The position numbers and the translations under genes are program-made. This document shows positions 6,046-13,966 of a DNA stretch of 15,820 nucleotides, one piece after another. Within the stretch, counting starts at the first letter, position 1, and every line of letters starts with the position of its first letter. The stretch comes from Stenotrophomonas maltophilia (GTDB taxonomy: Bacteria > Pseudomonadota > Gammaproteobacteria > Xanthomonadales > Xanthomonadaceae), in the NCBI GenBank assembly GCA_002386405.1, contig DGIP01000067.1:1-15820 (forward strand). Reading direction: 5' to 3'. The notes under the pieces are model-generated. The model searched no databases. It was not told where the DNA came from and saw nothing but the letters and a program-made list of their open reading frames with translations.

Positions 6046-7862
6046 TTATCTCTGCTCCCGTCGGCAGCAAGCCGATTGCCTTAACCCAGACTTCGCCTGC
6101 CACTGCCGCCGCGGCATCCGCATTGGCGGCCAACTTTGGCGCGGCAACGCCAGAGCGCATGCAGGCCATTGAAGCTGCGCTGCAAAAGCTGCTGGCGGAC
6201 GAGGTGCAGCGGCAGCAAAGCGAAGGTGCCGGGAACGGGAGCAGTGCGACGCCAAACCCCGATGCAGCAGAGCTGCGCAATCCGGACATGGGCCTGATCG
6301 TCCGCGCCGCCATGCAGCGGGCCGTTTCCGGTAGCGCACCGCAGGTGCCGATGACGCCGGAAGCGGCCATGACCCTGCTGGCCATGCAGTTGAGTGAGCT
6401 GGTCACCACGGAAAACACCCGCAGCCTCGCATCCCAGCTTGAGCTGGTGAAGCAGCGCTTGGCGCAGCGCACCGCAACCGCAGCGGAACTGTCCGAAGCT
6501 ATCCGCCTGGCGCAGGAAGTGGTGGAACAGGCCATGGCCGGCATGGAGTCCGCCGAAGGCGAGCTGCTTGCCGCCGCCGAGGCCCTGAAGCAGGCCGAAG
6601 CCGAAGTGAAGCGGCTGGAGCAGGCATTGGCCGATGCCGCGCCGGAAGAACAGGACGCCATTCGCGCCGAGCTGGAGACGGCGAAGGGCAAGACCGCAGA
6701 GGCGCAGCTGAAGATGGATGCGGGGATGGATGCGCTGCTCAAGGCCTCCGCCGCCCTGGACCAGGCCTTGAACGATCTCGAGGACTTCAAGAGCCAGGCC
6801 GACAAGCTGGACCCGAACGGCAGCGTCAGCGCACGCGGCGATGAAAAGGCGCGCACCAACGCGGCGACGCTGAGCGAGCTGCTGGCGGTACTGCAGGAGA
6901 TCATTGGAAAGGCCAATGATGCAAAGCTGGAGGCCGACACCCAGCTGGTCCAGGAAGTCCTGAGGCTGCGTGAGGCCGAGAACCTGCGGCGCTCTCAGGA
7001 ATACCAGGAAGAGCTCGCCAAGGCCGAGGCCGCCCAGAAGAAGATGGGCTGCATCGGCAAGATCATCGGCTGGGTGGTCACAGTGGTGGCGGTGGTCGCC
7101 GCACCGTTCACCGGCGGCGCCAGCATGGTGCTGGCCGGCGTTGGCTTGGCCTTGGCCATCGGCTCCGAGCTGGGCTTCGACCTGATGGGCAAGATCATGG
7201 AGCCCATCATGAAGCTGGTGATGGAGCTGGTGAAGGCGGTAGGCAACGGGATCGGTGATGTGCTGACCTCGCTCGGCGTCGATCCGGCCATCGCCGACAA
7301 GATCAAGGACGTACTCGGCGTGATCGCCGTGGCTGCCATGATCATTGCCGCCGTGGTCCTTACCAAGAAAGTAGCAGGCACCGAAGCCGTAAAGCAGTTG
7401 GCGCAAGCGGTGACGCGTGCCATCTCGCAGGCAGTGAGCAAAGCGCTGCCGCAGATGCTGAAGTCCGCCGCCCGTTCGGTGAGCAGCACCGTGGACGATG
7501 TCGCACGGAAAGTCAGCGAAACCGCAGGCAAGGCGCTCGGTCGCGATCCGGACACGCTGGCGTCGGTGGCGGGAACCACTATGAAGGCGTCGCAGGCGCT
7601 TCAATTCGCGAACCAGACGAGCCAGGGAATTGGCAACGTGGTCATCGCAGACATGTACATCACGATTGCCGAACTGATGGCCAAGATCGAAGTAGGCCTG
7701 GTCGACAGCGCCATTCTTCGCGAGCTGATCCAGAAAATCCTCGACTACTTCATCCAGACCAACAACCTGGTCCTCGACCTGTTCGAGAAGATGACCGATG
7801 TCCAGACGGTCCAGCACGAGACCGCAACCTTCGTCGTGGCCCGCGTCGCGCGCACCGCGTGA
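6042..7862 (+). CDS. sctE: Major hydrophobic translocator SctE (SipB/IpaB-like)
   Basis: A 606-residue secreted pore-forming translocator. The N-terminal 30 residues are Ser/Thr/Ala-rich as in secretion signals. Residues about 120-330 form a long Ala/Glu/Lys/Gln-rich coiled coil. Then come the two membrane regions, at about 338-375 (MGCIGKIIGWVVTVVAVVAA, then FTGGASMVLAGVGLALAIG) and about 424-441 (VLGVIAVAAMIIAAVVL). The first closely resembles SipB. The C-terminal 160 residues are amphipathic helix. SctE inserts in the host membrane with SctB to form the translocon pore. GAGGAA at 6025-6030 precedes ATG 6042, which overlaps the chaperone stop. Length is close to SipB (593). G/C-ending codons are somewhat less dominant than in the export genes. 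Confidence 0.95.
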   Translation: MIISAPVGSKPIALTQTSPATAAAASALAANFGAATPERMQAIEAALQKLLADEVQRQQSEGAGNGSSATPNPDAAELRNPDMGLIVRAAMQRAVSGSAPQVPMTPEAAMTLLAMQLSELVTTENTRSLASQLELVKQRLAQRTATAAELSEAIRLAQEVVEQAMAGMESAEGELLAAAEALKQAEAEVKRLEQALADAAPEEQDAIRAELETAKGKTAEAQLKMDAGMDALLKASAALDQALNDLEDFKSQADKLDPNGSVSARGDEKARTNAATLSELLAVLQEIIGKANDAKLEADTQLVQEVLRLREAENLRRSQEYQEELAKAEAAQKKMGCIGKIIGWVVTVVAVVAAPFTGGASMVLAGVGLALAIGSELGFDLMGKIMEPIMKLVMELVKAVGNGIGDVLTSLGVDPAIADKIKDVLGVIAVAAMIIAAVVLTKKVAGTEAVKQLAQAVTRAISQAVSKALPQMLKSAARSVSSTVDDVARKVSETAGKALGRDPDTLASVAGTTMKASQALQFANQTSQGIGNVVIADMYITIAELMAKIEVGLVDSAILRELIQKILDYFIQTNNLVLDLFEKMTDVQTVQHETATFVVARVARTA

Positions 7863-7905
7863 CCTTGCGTGACCACCCAACTACCCGAAACACCAGGAAC
7901 CTAGA

Positions 7906-9174
7906 ATGACCGCAATCACACTACACCAGGCAGTGAACCCAGCAGCACCGCTGGCTGGCGACCGCAAGGGGATGGATGCCGCCGGGGCGGCGGGCACGAA
8001 GGGAAAGCAGGCCGAAGCTGTCCCGATGGATGCGGACGTGGCAAAGACCCTTTCCGATGCGGCGGTCAACGCGCAGCGGGTTGGCTATCAGGGAAACCAA
8101 GGTGGCGAGGGAGCGGCGCCTCCGGTGGAACTTCGTCAGTCGGACATCCCGTTTGAGGATGCACGCACGAACCTTGCCGGAATCACACCCAGGATCCGTG
8201 AAACGTTGTCGGCATTGGTAGGGGCCCGCGACCCGATCAAGACGGAGGAGGGTGCCGCCATCAAGGCATCCGAAGGCGCGGCAGGTCAGAGCGCCGTTCG
8301 AACCATCGCGGAAGCACCGCCTTCGGTTGAACAGCAGGAAACCCGCAAGGCAGCCTTCAGTGGCTTCCTCGAGTCGTCACCCTTTACGCGTTTGGCGGCG
8401 CTCCTTCGCAAGATCCTGCTCGATTCCAGGGCAAACGATCTCAAGAGCAGCGCGGACATGACCACTATGCAGCGCGAGGTCACCATCGTTGCAGCCGACA
8501 AGGGTATTGAAAAGGCCAGGTCAGACTTCGGTGGGGCGATGGGCTCCATGGCGCTCACCGGCGCTATCGGTGGCGCGGCATTGAAGCAGACCGTCACGTC
8601 CACCGACATGCAGACCAAAAGCCTCCAAGGCAACCTGAACAACGCGAACCGGGCAAGTATCAGCGCCGAGAACGGACGCGCTGGCATCAAGGCGAGCGGA
8701 ACACCCAGCGACCAGCTGAAGCCTGCCCAGAACATCGATTCCGGCCCTGTGTCCAAGGCGGAGGGCGGTTCCCGCCCGGCTGCCGACCTTCAAGGCGACA
8801 TGGAAGCCGATCGCGCCACCATGGAGGCAGTCGGAAAGCACAACTCTCAGCATGCAGCGGCGGACCCGCTACAGAATGGACATTCGCTTCGAATGGCGCA
8901 GGCGCAGGTTCCCGCCAGCAACGCGATCATGCTGAACATGCTCGGGCCGTCGGTCGGAAACAGCTTGCAGGCGGGTGTCGGCATCAATGGCGCGATGCTC
9001 GATGCCGAGCGCCAGGTGAAGATGAACGATGCGGAGACCTCGCGCCGCATCGCCGACGCGCACCACGAGCAATCCGTACGGCACAGCGAATCGTTCGACG
9101 CCGCAGCGCAGTCGCTTGAGCAGTTCATGAACCGGGTGGAATCGACCGGCAACCACATCATCCAGAACATGTAA
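7906..9174 (+). CDS. sctB: Second translocator SctB (SipC/IpaC-like)
   Basis: A 422-residue secreted protein directly after sctE, in the SipC/IpaC position and of similar length (SipC about 409). A single modest hydrophobic, Gly/Ala-rich region lies at about residues 206-225 (DFGGAMGSMALTGAIGGAAL), as expected for the one membrane-spanning segment of this family. It is preceded by an IpaC-like SGFLESSPFTRLAALLRKIL segment at about 146-165. The last 100 residues are Ala/Gln/Ser/His-rich amphipathic helix. SipC and IpaC complete the translocon pore and can nucleate or recruit actin through their C-termini; whether this one does cannot be read from the sequence. AGGA at 7895-7898 supports ATG 7906. 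Confidence 0.88.
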   Translation: MTAITLHQAVNPAAPLAGDRKGMDAAGAAGTKGKQAEAVPMDADVAKTLSDAAVNAQRVGYQGNQGGEGAAPPVELRQSDIPFEDARTNLAGITPRIRETLSALVGARDPIKTEEGAAIKASEGAAGQSAVRTIAEAPPSVEQQETRKAAFSGFLESSPFTRLAALLRKILLDSRANDLKSSADMTTMQREVTIVAADKGIEKARSDFGGAMGSMALTGAIGGAALKQTVTSTDMQTKSLQGNLNNANRASISAENGRAGIKASGTPSDQLKPAQNIDSGPVSKAEGGSRPAADLQGDMEADRATMEAVGKHNSQHAAADPLQNGHSLRMAQAQVPASNAIMLNMLGPSVGNSLQAGVGINGAMLDAERQVKMNDAETSRRIADAHHEQSVRHSESFDAAAQSLEQFMNRVESTGNHIIQNM

Positions 9175-9178
9175 GGAA
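9173..9178 (+). promoter_or_regulatory. Shine-Dalgarno deciding the GTG start of sctA
   Basis: AAGGAA overlaps the sctB TAA stop and lies 7 nt before GTG 9186. This favours the GTG start over the downstream ATG codons. Confidence 0.65.
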
Positions 9179-9185
9179 TTCGGTA

Positions 9186-10283
9186 GTGACGAATGCCATC
9201 AATACGGCCATGGTCATGATGTCCATGCGCCAACTGCAAGTCGCCCAAGGCGACGTCCAGGGCGCGGTACTCGAGGCACCTGCGCTGGACCCCGAGACCC
9301 GCTCGCGCCTGTATCAGGTGAGTCAGCTTGCGAAGAATGCGAGCGCAGCTGCGGCGCGGCTGCTCATCCTGACGGATGAGCTCGAACACACTCTGCTCGG
9401 TACGGCGGGTCCACCGAACTCCGAAGCGCTCAGCGATGCCGTCGCGATGGAGGAGCTGAAGCGCCAGAAGCAGAAGGAGTCAGAGCTTGCATCGAGTCTG
9501 CGCCAAGCGCTGCACGATTCGGATCGCACCCAGGCCGACCTGCATCGCGGGCTCGCGTTTTTGATGCCGCAGATTCTCTTGGAGGACGAGGACGGCGTGG
9601 GCCTGCCTGGTTTCCAGTCGCCTATGGAGAATCCGGCCGACCTGGATGTGGGTGGGCTGATCTGGAACTCTCATGCGGAGTTCTTTGCTCATGTTAGCGC
9701 GCTGTTGGATGTGCTGAAGACAGAGTGGCTCGCCAAGTATCAAGACACGCTTTCCAAGTTCCTGGAGTTCTTCCAGAAATTCACCGACATCATGGAGCAG
9801 TTCAAGCCGGAAGCCTCTGGAGACAAGGGCGACGTCGCGGTTAATTTCATCCCCCTCCATGGGGAGCTGAAGAAACTTGCAGAGAAGTATGGCTTGGATG
9901 CCAACGCGTTTGCGTCATTCGATTCTGAGTCTGGCGCGATGGCATTCAGGGATTCGCTGAATCTACCCGGCCTGAAGGTTACTGGGCCTGGGGAGGGTGG
10001 CAAGTACTACGTCAAGATGGATGTGAGTGCTGTCGATCAACTCGTCGAGAGCATGGAGCGTAATGGAAACGTAATACCAGAGGGTGTCGTAATGGATAGC
10101 GCCGCGTACAACGCCTGGGTGACCCAGAAAGACAGCAACGTGGAGCAGATCAAGTACGTCAGCAAGGTCCTCGGCGAGAAGCTTAATGAGATGACGCAGA
10201 AGTACGACAACATCGTCAAGATTCTCAGCTCGACCATCGACAGGATGACCGAGGCCAACAAGTCCTACGTGCAGAACACCTGA
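9186..10283 (+). CDS. sctA: Needle-tip protein SctA (SipD/IpaD-like)
   Basis: A 365-residue hydrophilic protein that caps the needle and senses the host. The C-terminal helix (about 330-365) contains VLGEKLNEMTQKYDNIVKIL, a clear IpaD/SipD/BipD signature that packs in the central coiled coil. The partner helix at about 180-210 (LLDVLKTEWLAKYQDTLSKF) is also family-like. The N-terminal about 120 residues form the self-chaperoning helical hairpin of this family. GTG 9186 is chosen because AAGGAA (9173-9178) sits 7 nt upstream; the next ATG (9210) lacks such spacing. SipD has 343 residues. Codon use is visibly less G/C-ending than in sctR: in codons 9663-9719 only 12 of 19 end in G or C. Confidence 0.95.
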   Translation: MTNAINTAMVMMSMRQLQVAQGDVQGAVLEAPALDPETRSRLYQVSQLAKNASAAAARLLILTDELEHTLLGTAGPPNSEALSDAVAMEELKRQKQKESELASSLRQALHDSDRTQADLHRGLAFLMPQILLEDEDGVGLPGFQSPMENPADLDVGGLIWNSHAEFFAHVSALLDVLKTEWLAKYQDTLSKFLEFFQKFTDIMEQFKPEASGDKGDVAVNFIPLHGELKKLAEKYGLDANAFASFDSESGAMAFRDSLNLPGLKVTGPGEGGKYYVKMDVSAVDQLVESMERNGNVIPEGVVMDSAAYNAWVTQKDSNVEQIKYVSKVLGEKLNEMTQKYDNIVKILSSTIDRMTEANKSYVQNT

Positions 10284-10308
10284 CCCAGATCCAGTTCGGA
10301 GGAAGTCC

Positions 10309-13128
10309 ATGCCCGGTCCCGTTTCCCAGTTGACCCCGGTTGCCCCACCCAGGAACCACACACCGTATCTTGAAAGTGCCATCGGCAAGATGCGCTTCAA
10401 TGACATAAAGAACGTACCCAGCCCCGTCCATTGTCAGCTACCGCATACCAAGGGGGATCACGAGCGGGCGTCCCACGCAGACGCAAAGGCGGTCGCGGTC
10501 GAGGTCATGAAGGCGGGCCTGCAGAGCGCGTCCCGTAGTGATGCCGCCGCGCTGAATAGAACGATCTCGCTGTTGAGCCCCCACTGCGGGGACAAGGCGG
10601 GTCACATCCTTCAGATGAACCTGACCGCGCTCGGGGCAATCCGTGCGGCGGTTGCGTTGCTGCAGCAGGAAAGCGCCCATAGTCCCAGTATCGACCGACT
10701 TCTGGCGAAGCTGGATGTCTCCATCTCGCAGATCGGGATCGCGGCCGGCAAGTGCCGGGGCATGCCCGAAGCCGTTATCACCGACAAGACCTCCGAGAAG
10801 CTGTCCGATGCGGTGGAGGTCGGAAAGGCACTGATGGTCAAGTGCGTAAGTGAGGTGGGTGGGCAGCAGCTGCTGAGTGCCATTTCGCGTTCGGTCCTGC
10901 TTGGCGCGATGAAAGACAGCATCGCAACGCGCCTGCCGCATTTGCTGGAGCAGTTCGGAAAATCAGACGGCGCCCCGGATCTGATGCAGGTGCTTCAGTC
11001 CGAGGCAGCGACAAAGCTGGACGGCGTGTTGAGGCGGCAGATGGAGACCGGTGGGGCAGAGGCCATCACCAGCGCCATCTTGAACCTGCTCAAGGCCCCA
11101 GAGTATGTAAAGCAGGGCGAGCCGGGTCAGGCTGGAAACACGCCCGAGGCACCGGTGCGCGACAATGGGCCGGGTATCCCTCCGGAGCTGCTGCGCAGCG
11201 GCTATGGCGCCCCGGTGCTCTACAACAACAACCAAGCAGCGCCAATAACGATCAAGAACGACGCGTCCCATACGTTCTCGCCGACCGATATCCGCAACCT
11301 CGTGAACGATTCGTTCGACCGTGGGTACTCGCTGGGCCTCTCCCATGGTGAGAGCGCGCAGCTTCGCGCGGAGAACACTGCGCTTCGCAAGCAGTGCGCA
11401 GATCTCCTGGAGCTGCTCCGGAAGGACAACCAGCGACTGAACCTCTTCGCCAAGGGGCCCGATCTGGTTCGTGTTCCCGCTGGCGCGTCGGAAGACGAGG
11501 TTGATTCCACGGTGCAGAAGCAGGACACGCCTCCGCCGAGTGACGACCGGAATCCGCGATCCGCGCTGGATCCCGATTCGCCGCGCGCCCCGCGCGTGCC
11601 GGATGTGACCAGGCAGCAGAACCAGCTCAACCGGCAGGAAAACCTGAATCGCCAGAACAACGAACAGCGTTCGGATCAGCAACTCAACCGGACCGACAAC
11701 GGCGCGGGTGGTCCGAGGAACCCGAAGCAGGACAATGACGCGGACAGCCGGAACCGCCTGGGCGGCACCCAGCAGCTGGATCAGCGTCAACGGGACGAGC
11801 AGAATCGCTACCTGCAGCGGGATGACGGTTCCAACCGCTCGGGCGGCATCCGTGGGGCAGGCTCTGGCAGTGACTACGCCGAGTTGAAGGGTTTCCTTCA
11901 GGCGGCCGGCTACGAGGAAAGGATCGAGCCACGCGATAAGTTTGAGCCGCCCACCGAGCGCAGAGTGGACCCGAACGCGGTCAAGCCTTCGCATGTGGCG
12001 AAGTACGTCAAGGAGCGCAGTGCGAATGCCGGTACGCCGTTCGTCCCATCCATGACGGGCCCGCTGCTCCCGCCCGTGCATTCGTCGCCGGGGCGCGTCA
12101 GGGAGCTGATCCAGGAGTTGGGGGCGGCACGCTTCGTTCCGAGCAAAATAGCGGAAGAGGAAGGCACCGTGGGCCTCAAGAAATCTGCTCCCGCCACGTT
12201 GCCAGCCAAGTCTCCTTTGCAGGAGGGAATGGAGGCCTTCTTCAAGAAGCGCGACCTGGCGTTGCTTGAGCTTGCGCAGTCCCGCCCGTCCGTCCAGGCG
12301 CAGCCGGCATCGGCGGTCCTGGGTGGTCGCACGACCTTCCAGTCGTTCCTGGATACCTTGCCCTCCACCCCCGTTGCAGCGCGAGGCGTGCTGAACCGTT
12401 CTGATTCCCGCGCAAGCATTGCCAGCAACGAGAGCGACGCCAGTGAAACCGGATCTGAGCTCGGCAAGCGGATCTTCTCCGCCTCCAGGCAGTCACGGGC
12501 CACCCTGCCTCCGCGTGCCGGGCATGGGCCGCTGAACGCCCCGGCCGCAGGGTTGACGCCATTGGCCCTGCTGGCAAGGAGCATCCCGTCGGCGCCTATT
12601 GTTGAGACGGCTGTGCGCCTACATGCGGCGTCGCCCGCTTCTCCGGGCTTGGGCAACGGGCAACGCCAGGATGTGCTCCGCCGGGACATCGTTGACGATT
12701 CGCGGACACCCCGCGGCGAGAAGGAGCGCTCCACAAGCGTCAGCGTTCCCCGCGATCCGCTCGACAGTATCGATCCGAATGCAGTTTATGAACTTCTCAG
12801 GGATGAGGAGCCGCTGTCGTCATTCTCCACCAGTTCTGCTTCGAGCGTTATGGGCGACGAGCACGAGGAACGCGTGGACTTCGGCGACTTCGAACCCGAG
12901 CGCGACAACATGGTCGTGCAGCGCAGCGACTCCGCCGTCAGCATGGATTCCGGCCGGGACTCGCCGCCGGTTTTGAGCGCAGATGAAAGCGGGGAACCGA
13001 AGACGCCGCTTCGGGTGGCCGACCGCGCTGCTCTCAACCCCAAGGGGAATGTTCTCGCGGATCCAAAAGTGCAGCTCATCAAGGAGCTGAGCGAGCGCCT
13101 GAAAGGAATGAAGGGAGCCGAGGAATGA
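10309..13128 (+). CDS. Unrecognised 939-residue candidate secreted effector in the sipA position
   Basis: I do not recognise this protein as a whole. GGAGGA at 10298-10303 supports ATG 10309. Visible regions are a mostly helical N-terminal third (about 45-270); a DNGPGIPPELL stretch at 285-295; a short leucine-rich coiled coil at about 348-378; a hydrophilic Asn/Gln/Arg-rich tract at 435-504; a mixed section with two helical patches (about 524-545 and 595-650); and a Ser/Asp/Pro-rich tail with two RSDS motifs (697 and 872), ending in a short amphipathic helix. There is no signal peptide and no membrane segment. It lies between the tip gene and iacP, where Salmonella has sipA (685 residues, actin-binding effector). 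Position, disorder and modular build suggest a T3SS-secreted effector. I could not find a clear SipA/IpaA actin- or vinculin-binding motif. Another possibility is a large translocon accessory protein. Confidence 0.6.
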   Translation: MPGPVSQLTPVAPPRNHTPYLESAIGKMRFNDIKNVPSPVHCQLPHTKGDHERASHADAKAVAVEVMKAGLQSASRSDAAALNRTISLLSPHCGDKAGHILQMNLTALGAIRAAVALLQQESAHSPSIDRLLAKLDVSISQIGIAAGKCRGMPEAVITDKTSEKLSDAVEVGKALMVKCVSEVGGQQLLSAISRSVLLGAMKDSIATRLPHLLEQFGKSDGAPDLMQVLQSEAATKLDGVLRRQMETGGAEAITSAILNLLKAPEYVKQGEPGQAGNTPEAPVRDNGPGIPPELLRSGYGAPVLYNNNQAAPITIKNDASHTFSPTDIRNLVNDSFDRGYSLGLSHGESAQLRAENTALRKQCADLLELLRKDNQRLNLFAKGPDLVRVPAGASEDEVDSTVQKQDTPPPSDDRNPRSALDPDSPRAPRVPDVTRQQNQLNRQENLNRQNNEQRSDQQLNRTDNGAGGPRNPKQDNDADSRNRLGGTQQLDQRQRDEQNRYLQRDDGSNRSGGIRGAGSGSDYAELKGFLQAAGYEERIEPRDKFEPPTERRVDPNAVKPSHVAKYVKERSANAGTPFVPSMTGPLLPPVHSSPGRVRELIQELGAARFVPSKIAEEEGTVGLKKSAPATLPAKSPLQEGMEAFFKKRDLALLELAQSRPSVQAQPASAVLGGRTTFQSFLDTLPSTPVAARGVLNRSDSRASIASNESDASETGSELGKRIFSASRQSRATLPPRAGHGPLNAPAAGLTPLALLARSIPSAPIVETAVRLHAASPASPGLGNGQRQDVLRRDIVDDSRTPRGEKERSTSVSVPRDPLDSIDPNAVYELLRDEEPLSSFSTSSASSVMGDEHEERVDFGDFEPERDNMVVQRSDSAVSMDSGRDSPPVLSADESGEPKTPLRVADRAALNPKGNVLADPKVQLIKELSERLKGMKGAEE

Positions 13129-13373
13129 GTACCGTCCTGAGCCTCCAGGACATCCGTAGACTGGCCGCCGCCCATCTAGGGCGGCCGCTGGAAGAGGTCG
13201 GGTCCCAGCAGCGCCTGGTTGAAGACCTGGATGTGGACTCATTGGAGATGCACGCGCTGCTGATCCAGATCGAGGAAGCGGGGGGCACGCTGCCGGATGC
13301 AGAAATCCTGCGTGCGGTGGTCACGCTGGCCGACCTGCACCTTGCAATGACCAATCCGGACGCGTTGACGTGA
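13125..13373 (+). CDS. iacP: T3SS-associated acyl carrier protein (IacP-like)
   Basis: An 82-residue acidic helical protein of the acyl carrier family. The carrier motif DVDSLEMHALLIQIEE places the predicted phosphopantetheine-bearing serine at Ser39 at the start of helix 2. The upstream QQRLVEDLDVDSLE context is the classical ACP pattern. In Salmonella iacP sits directly after sipA in the sip operon and has been linked to translocator/effector secretion; here it occupies the same position after the 939-residue gene, with ATG 13125 overlapping that gene's stop (ATGA). GGGAG at 13113-13117 gives a good ribosome binding site. The acidic IEEAGG segment and the lack of nearby fatty-acid synthesis genes argue for a dedicated T3SS role. 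Its acyl cargo, if any, is unknown. Confidence 0.92.
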   Translation: MSTVLSLQDIRRLAAAHLGRPLEEVGSQQRLVEDLDVDSLEMHALLIQIEEAGGTLPDAEILRAVVTLADLHLAMTNPDALT

Positions 13374-13966
13374 CCCGCTGGAAGGCAGGGCTGCTGGTGG
13401 CGCTGGCCACCATGGCCCTGCCGGCCAGCGCCAACCAGGTGTTCGCCAGCCTGGATCGCAACGGCCAACTACAGGTATCCACGGCCCCCCTCGCGGGGGC
13501 CAAAGCGTTTGATCCGCTCAGGCCCTACGTGCCGGCCCCCGTTCGACGCGCCCCCAACGCCGCATCGGCCCCAAAGGCCGCGGGGCGGTGGGCGCCGCTG
13601 ATCGAGCAGGTCGCCGCGGAGCATGGCGTGGATCCGCGCCTGCTGCATGCCATCGTCACCGTGGAATCCGCCTACAACCCCCAGGCGCGTTCCCACGCGG
13701 GCGCGCTCGGCCTGATGCAGGTCATTCCCGCAACCGGTAAACGCTTCGGGGCAGACGACCTGTTCGACCCGCTGCAGAATCTGCGCGCAGGCACGGCCTA
13801 TCTGGTCTGGCTGCACCGTCGCTTCAACGGCGACCTGACCCTGATGCTGGCCGCCTACAACGCCGGCGAAGGTGCGGTGCAACGCCACGGCAACCGCGTG
13901 CCGCCCTTCAGTGAAACCCGACGCTACGTCGAGAAGGTCACTGCGCTCTACCAGGCCGTTCACTGA
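13370..13966 (+). CDS. iagB: Lytic transglycosylase (IagB-like, SLT domain)
   Basis: A 198-residue exported muramidase-type enzyme that would cut peptidoglycan to let the secretion apparatus through. An N-terminal signal peptide (about 1-21, MTRWKAGLLVALATMALPAS, Ala-x-Ala-like end) is followed by a short VFASLDRNGQLQVSTAP module and a Pro/Ala linker. The SLT domain spans about 73-195. The catalytic glutamate is probably Glu99 (HAIVTVESAYNP), with the conserved GALGLMQVIP (about 113-122) and AAYNAGEGAV (about 163-172) motifs. Salmonella IagB is shorter (about 160) and lacks the N-terminal module, so this may be a locally recruited enzyme. GTG 13370 overlaps the iacP stop and has no clear ribosome binding site, so translation is probably coupled. 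Confidence 0.93.
   Translation: MTRWKAGLLVALATMALPASANQVFASLDRNGQLQVSTAPLAGAKAFDPLRPYVPAPVRRAPNAASAPKAAGRWAPLIEQVAAEHGVDPRLLHAIVTVESAYNPQARSHAGALGLMQVIPATGKRFGADDLFDPLQNLRAGTAYLVWLHRRFNGDLTLMLAAYNAGEGAVQRHGNRVPPFSETRRYVEKVTALYQAVH

Noticed and set aside
6081..7880. A 599-codon open frame on the minus strand opposite sctE
   Set aside because: Its codons mirror the plus-strand coding gene; the translation is His/Gln/Gly-rich with no domain. Long antisense frames are common in GC-rich genes. The same reasoning removes the long minus-strand frames at 1086-2213, 1448-2527, 4231-5331 and 10963-12081.
10788..10860. Possible vinculin-binding helix in the 939-residue protein (around KLSDAVEVGKALMVKCV)
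   Set aside because: The spacing of Leu, Ala and Val does not match the vinculin-binding consensus known from IpaA well enough to claim.
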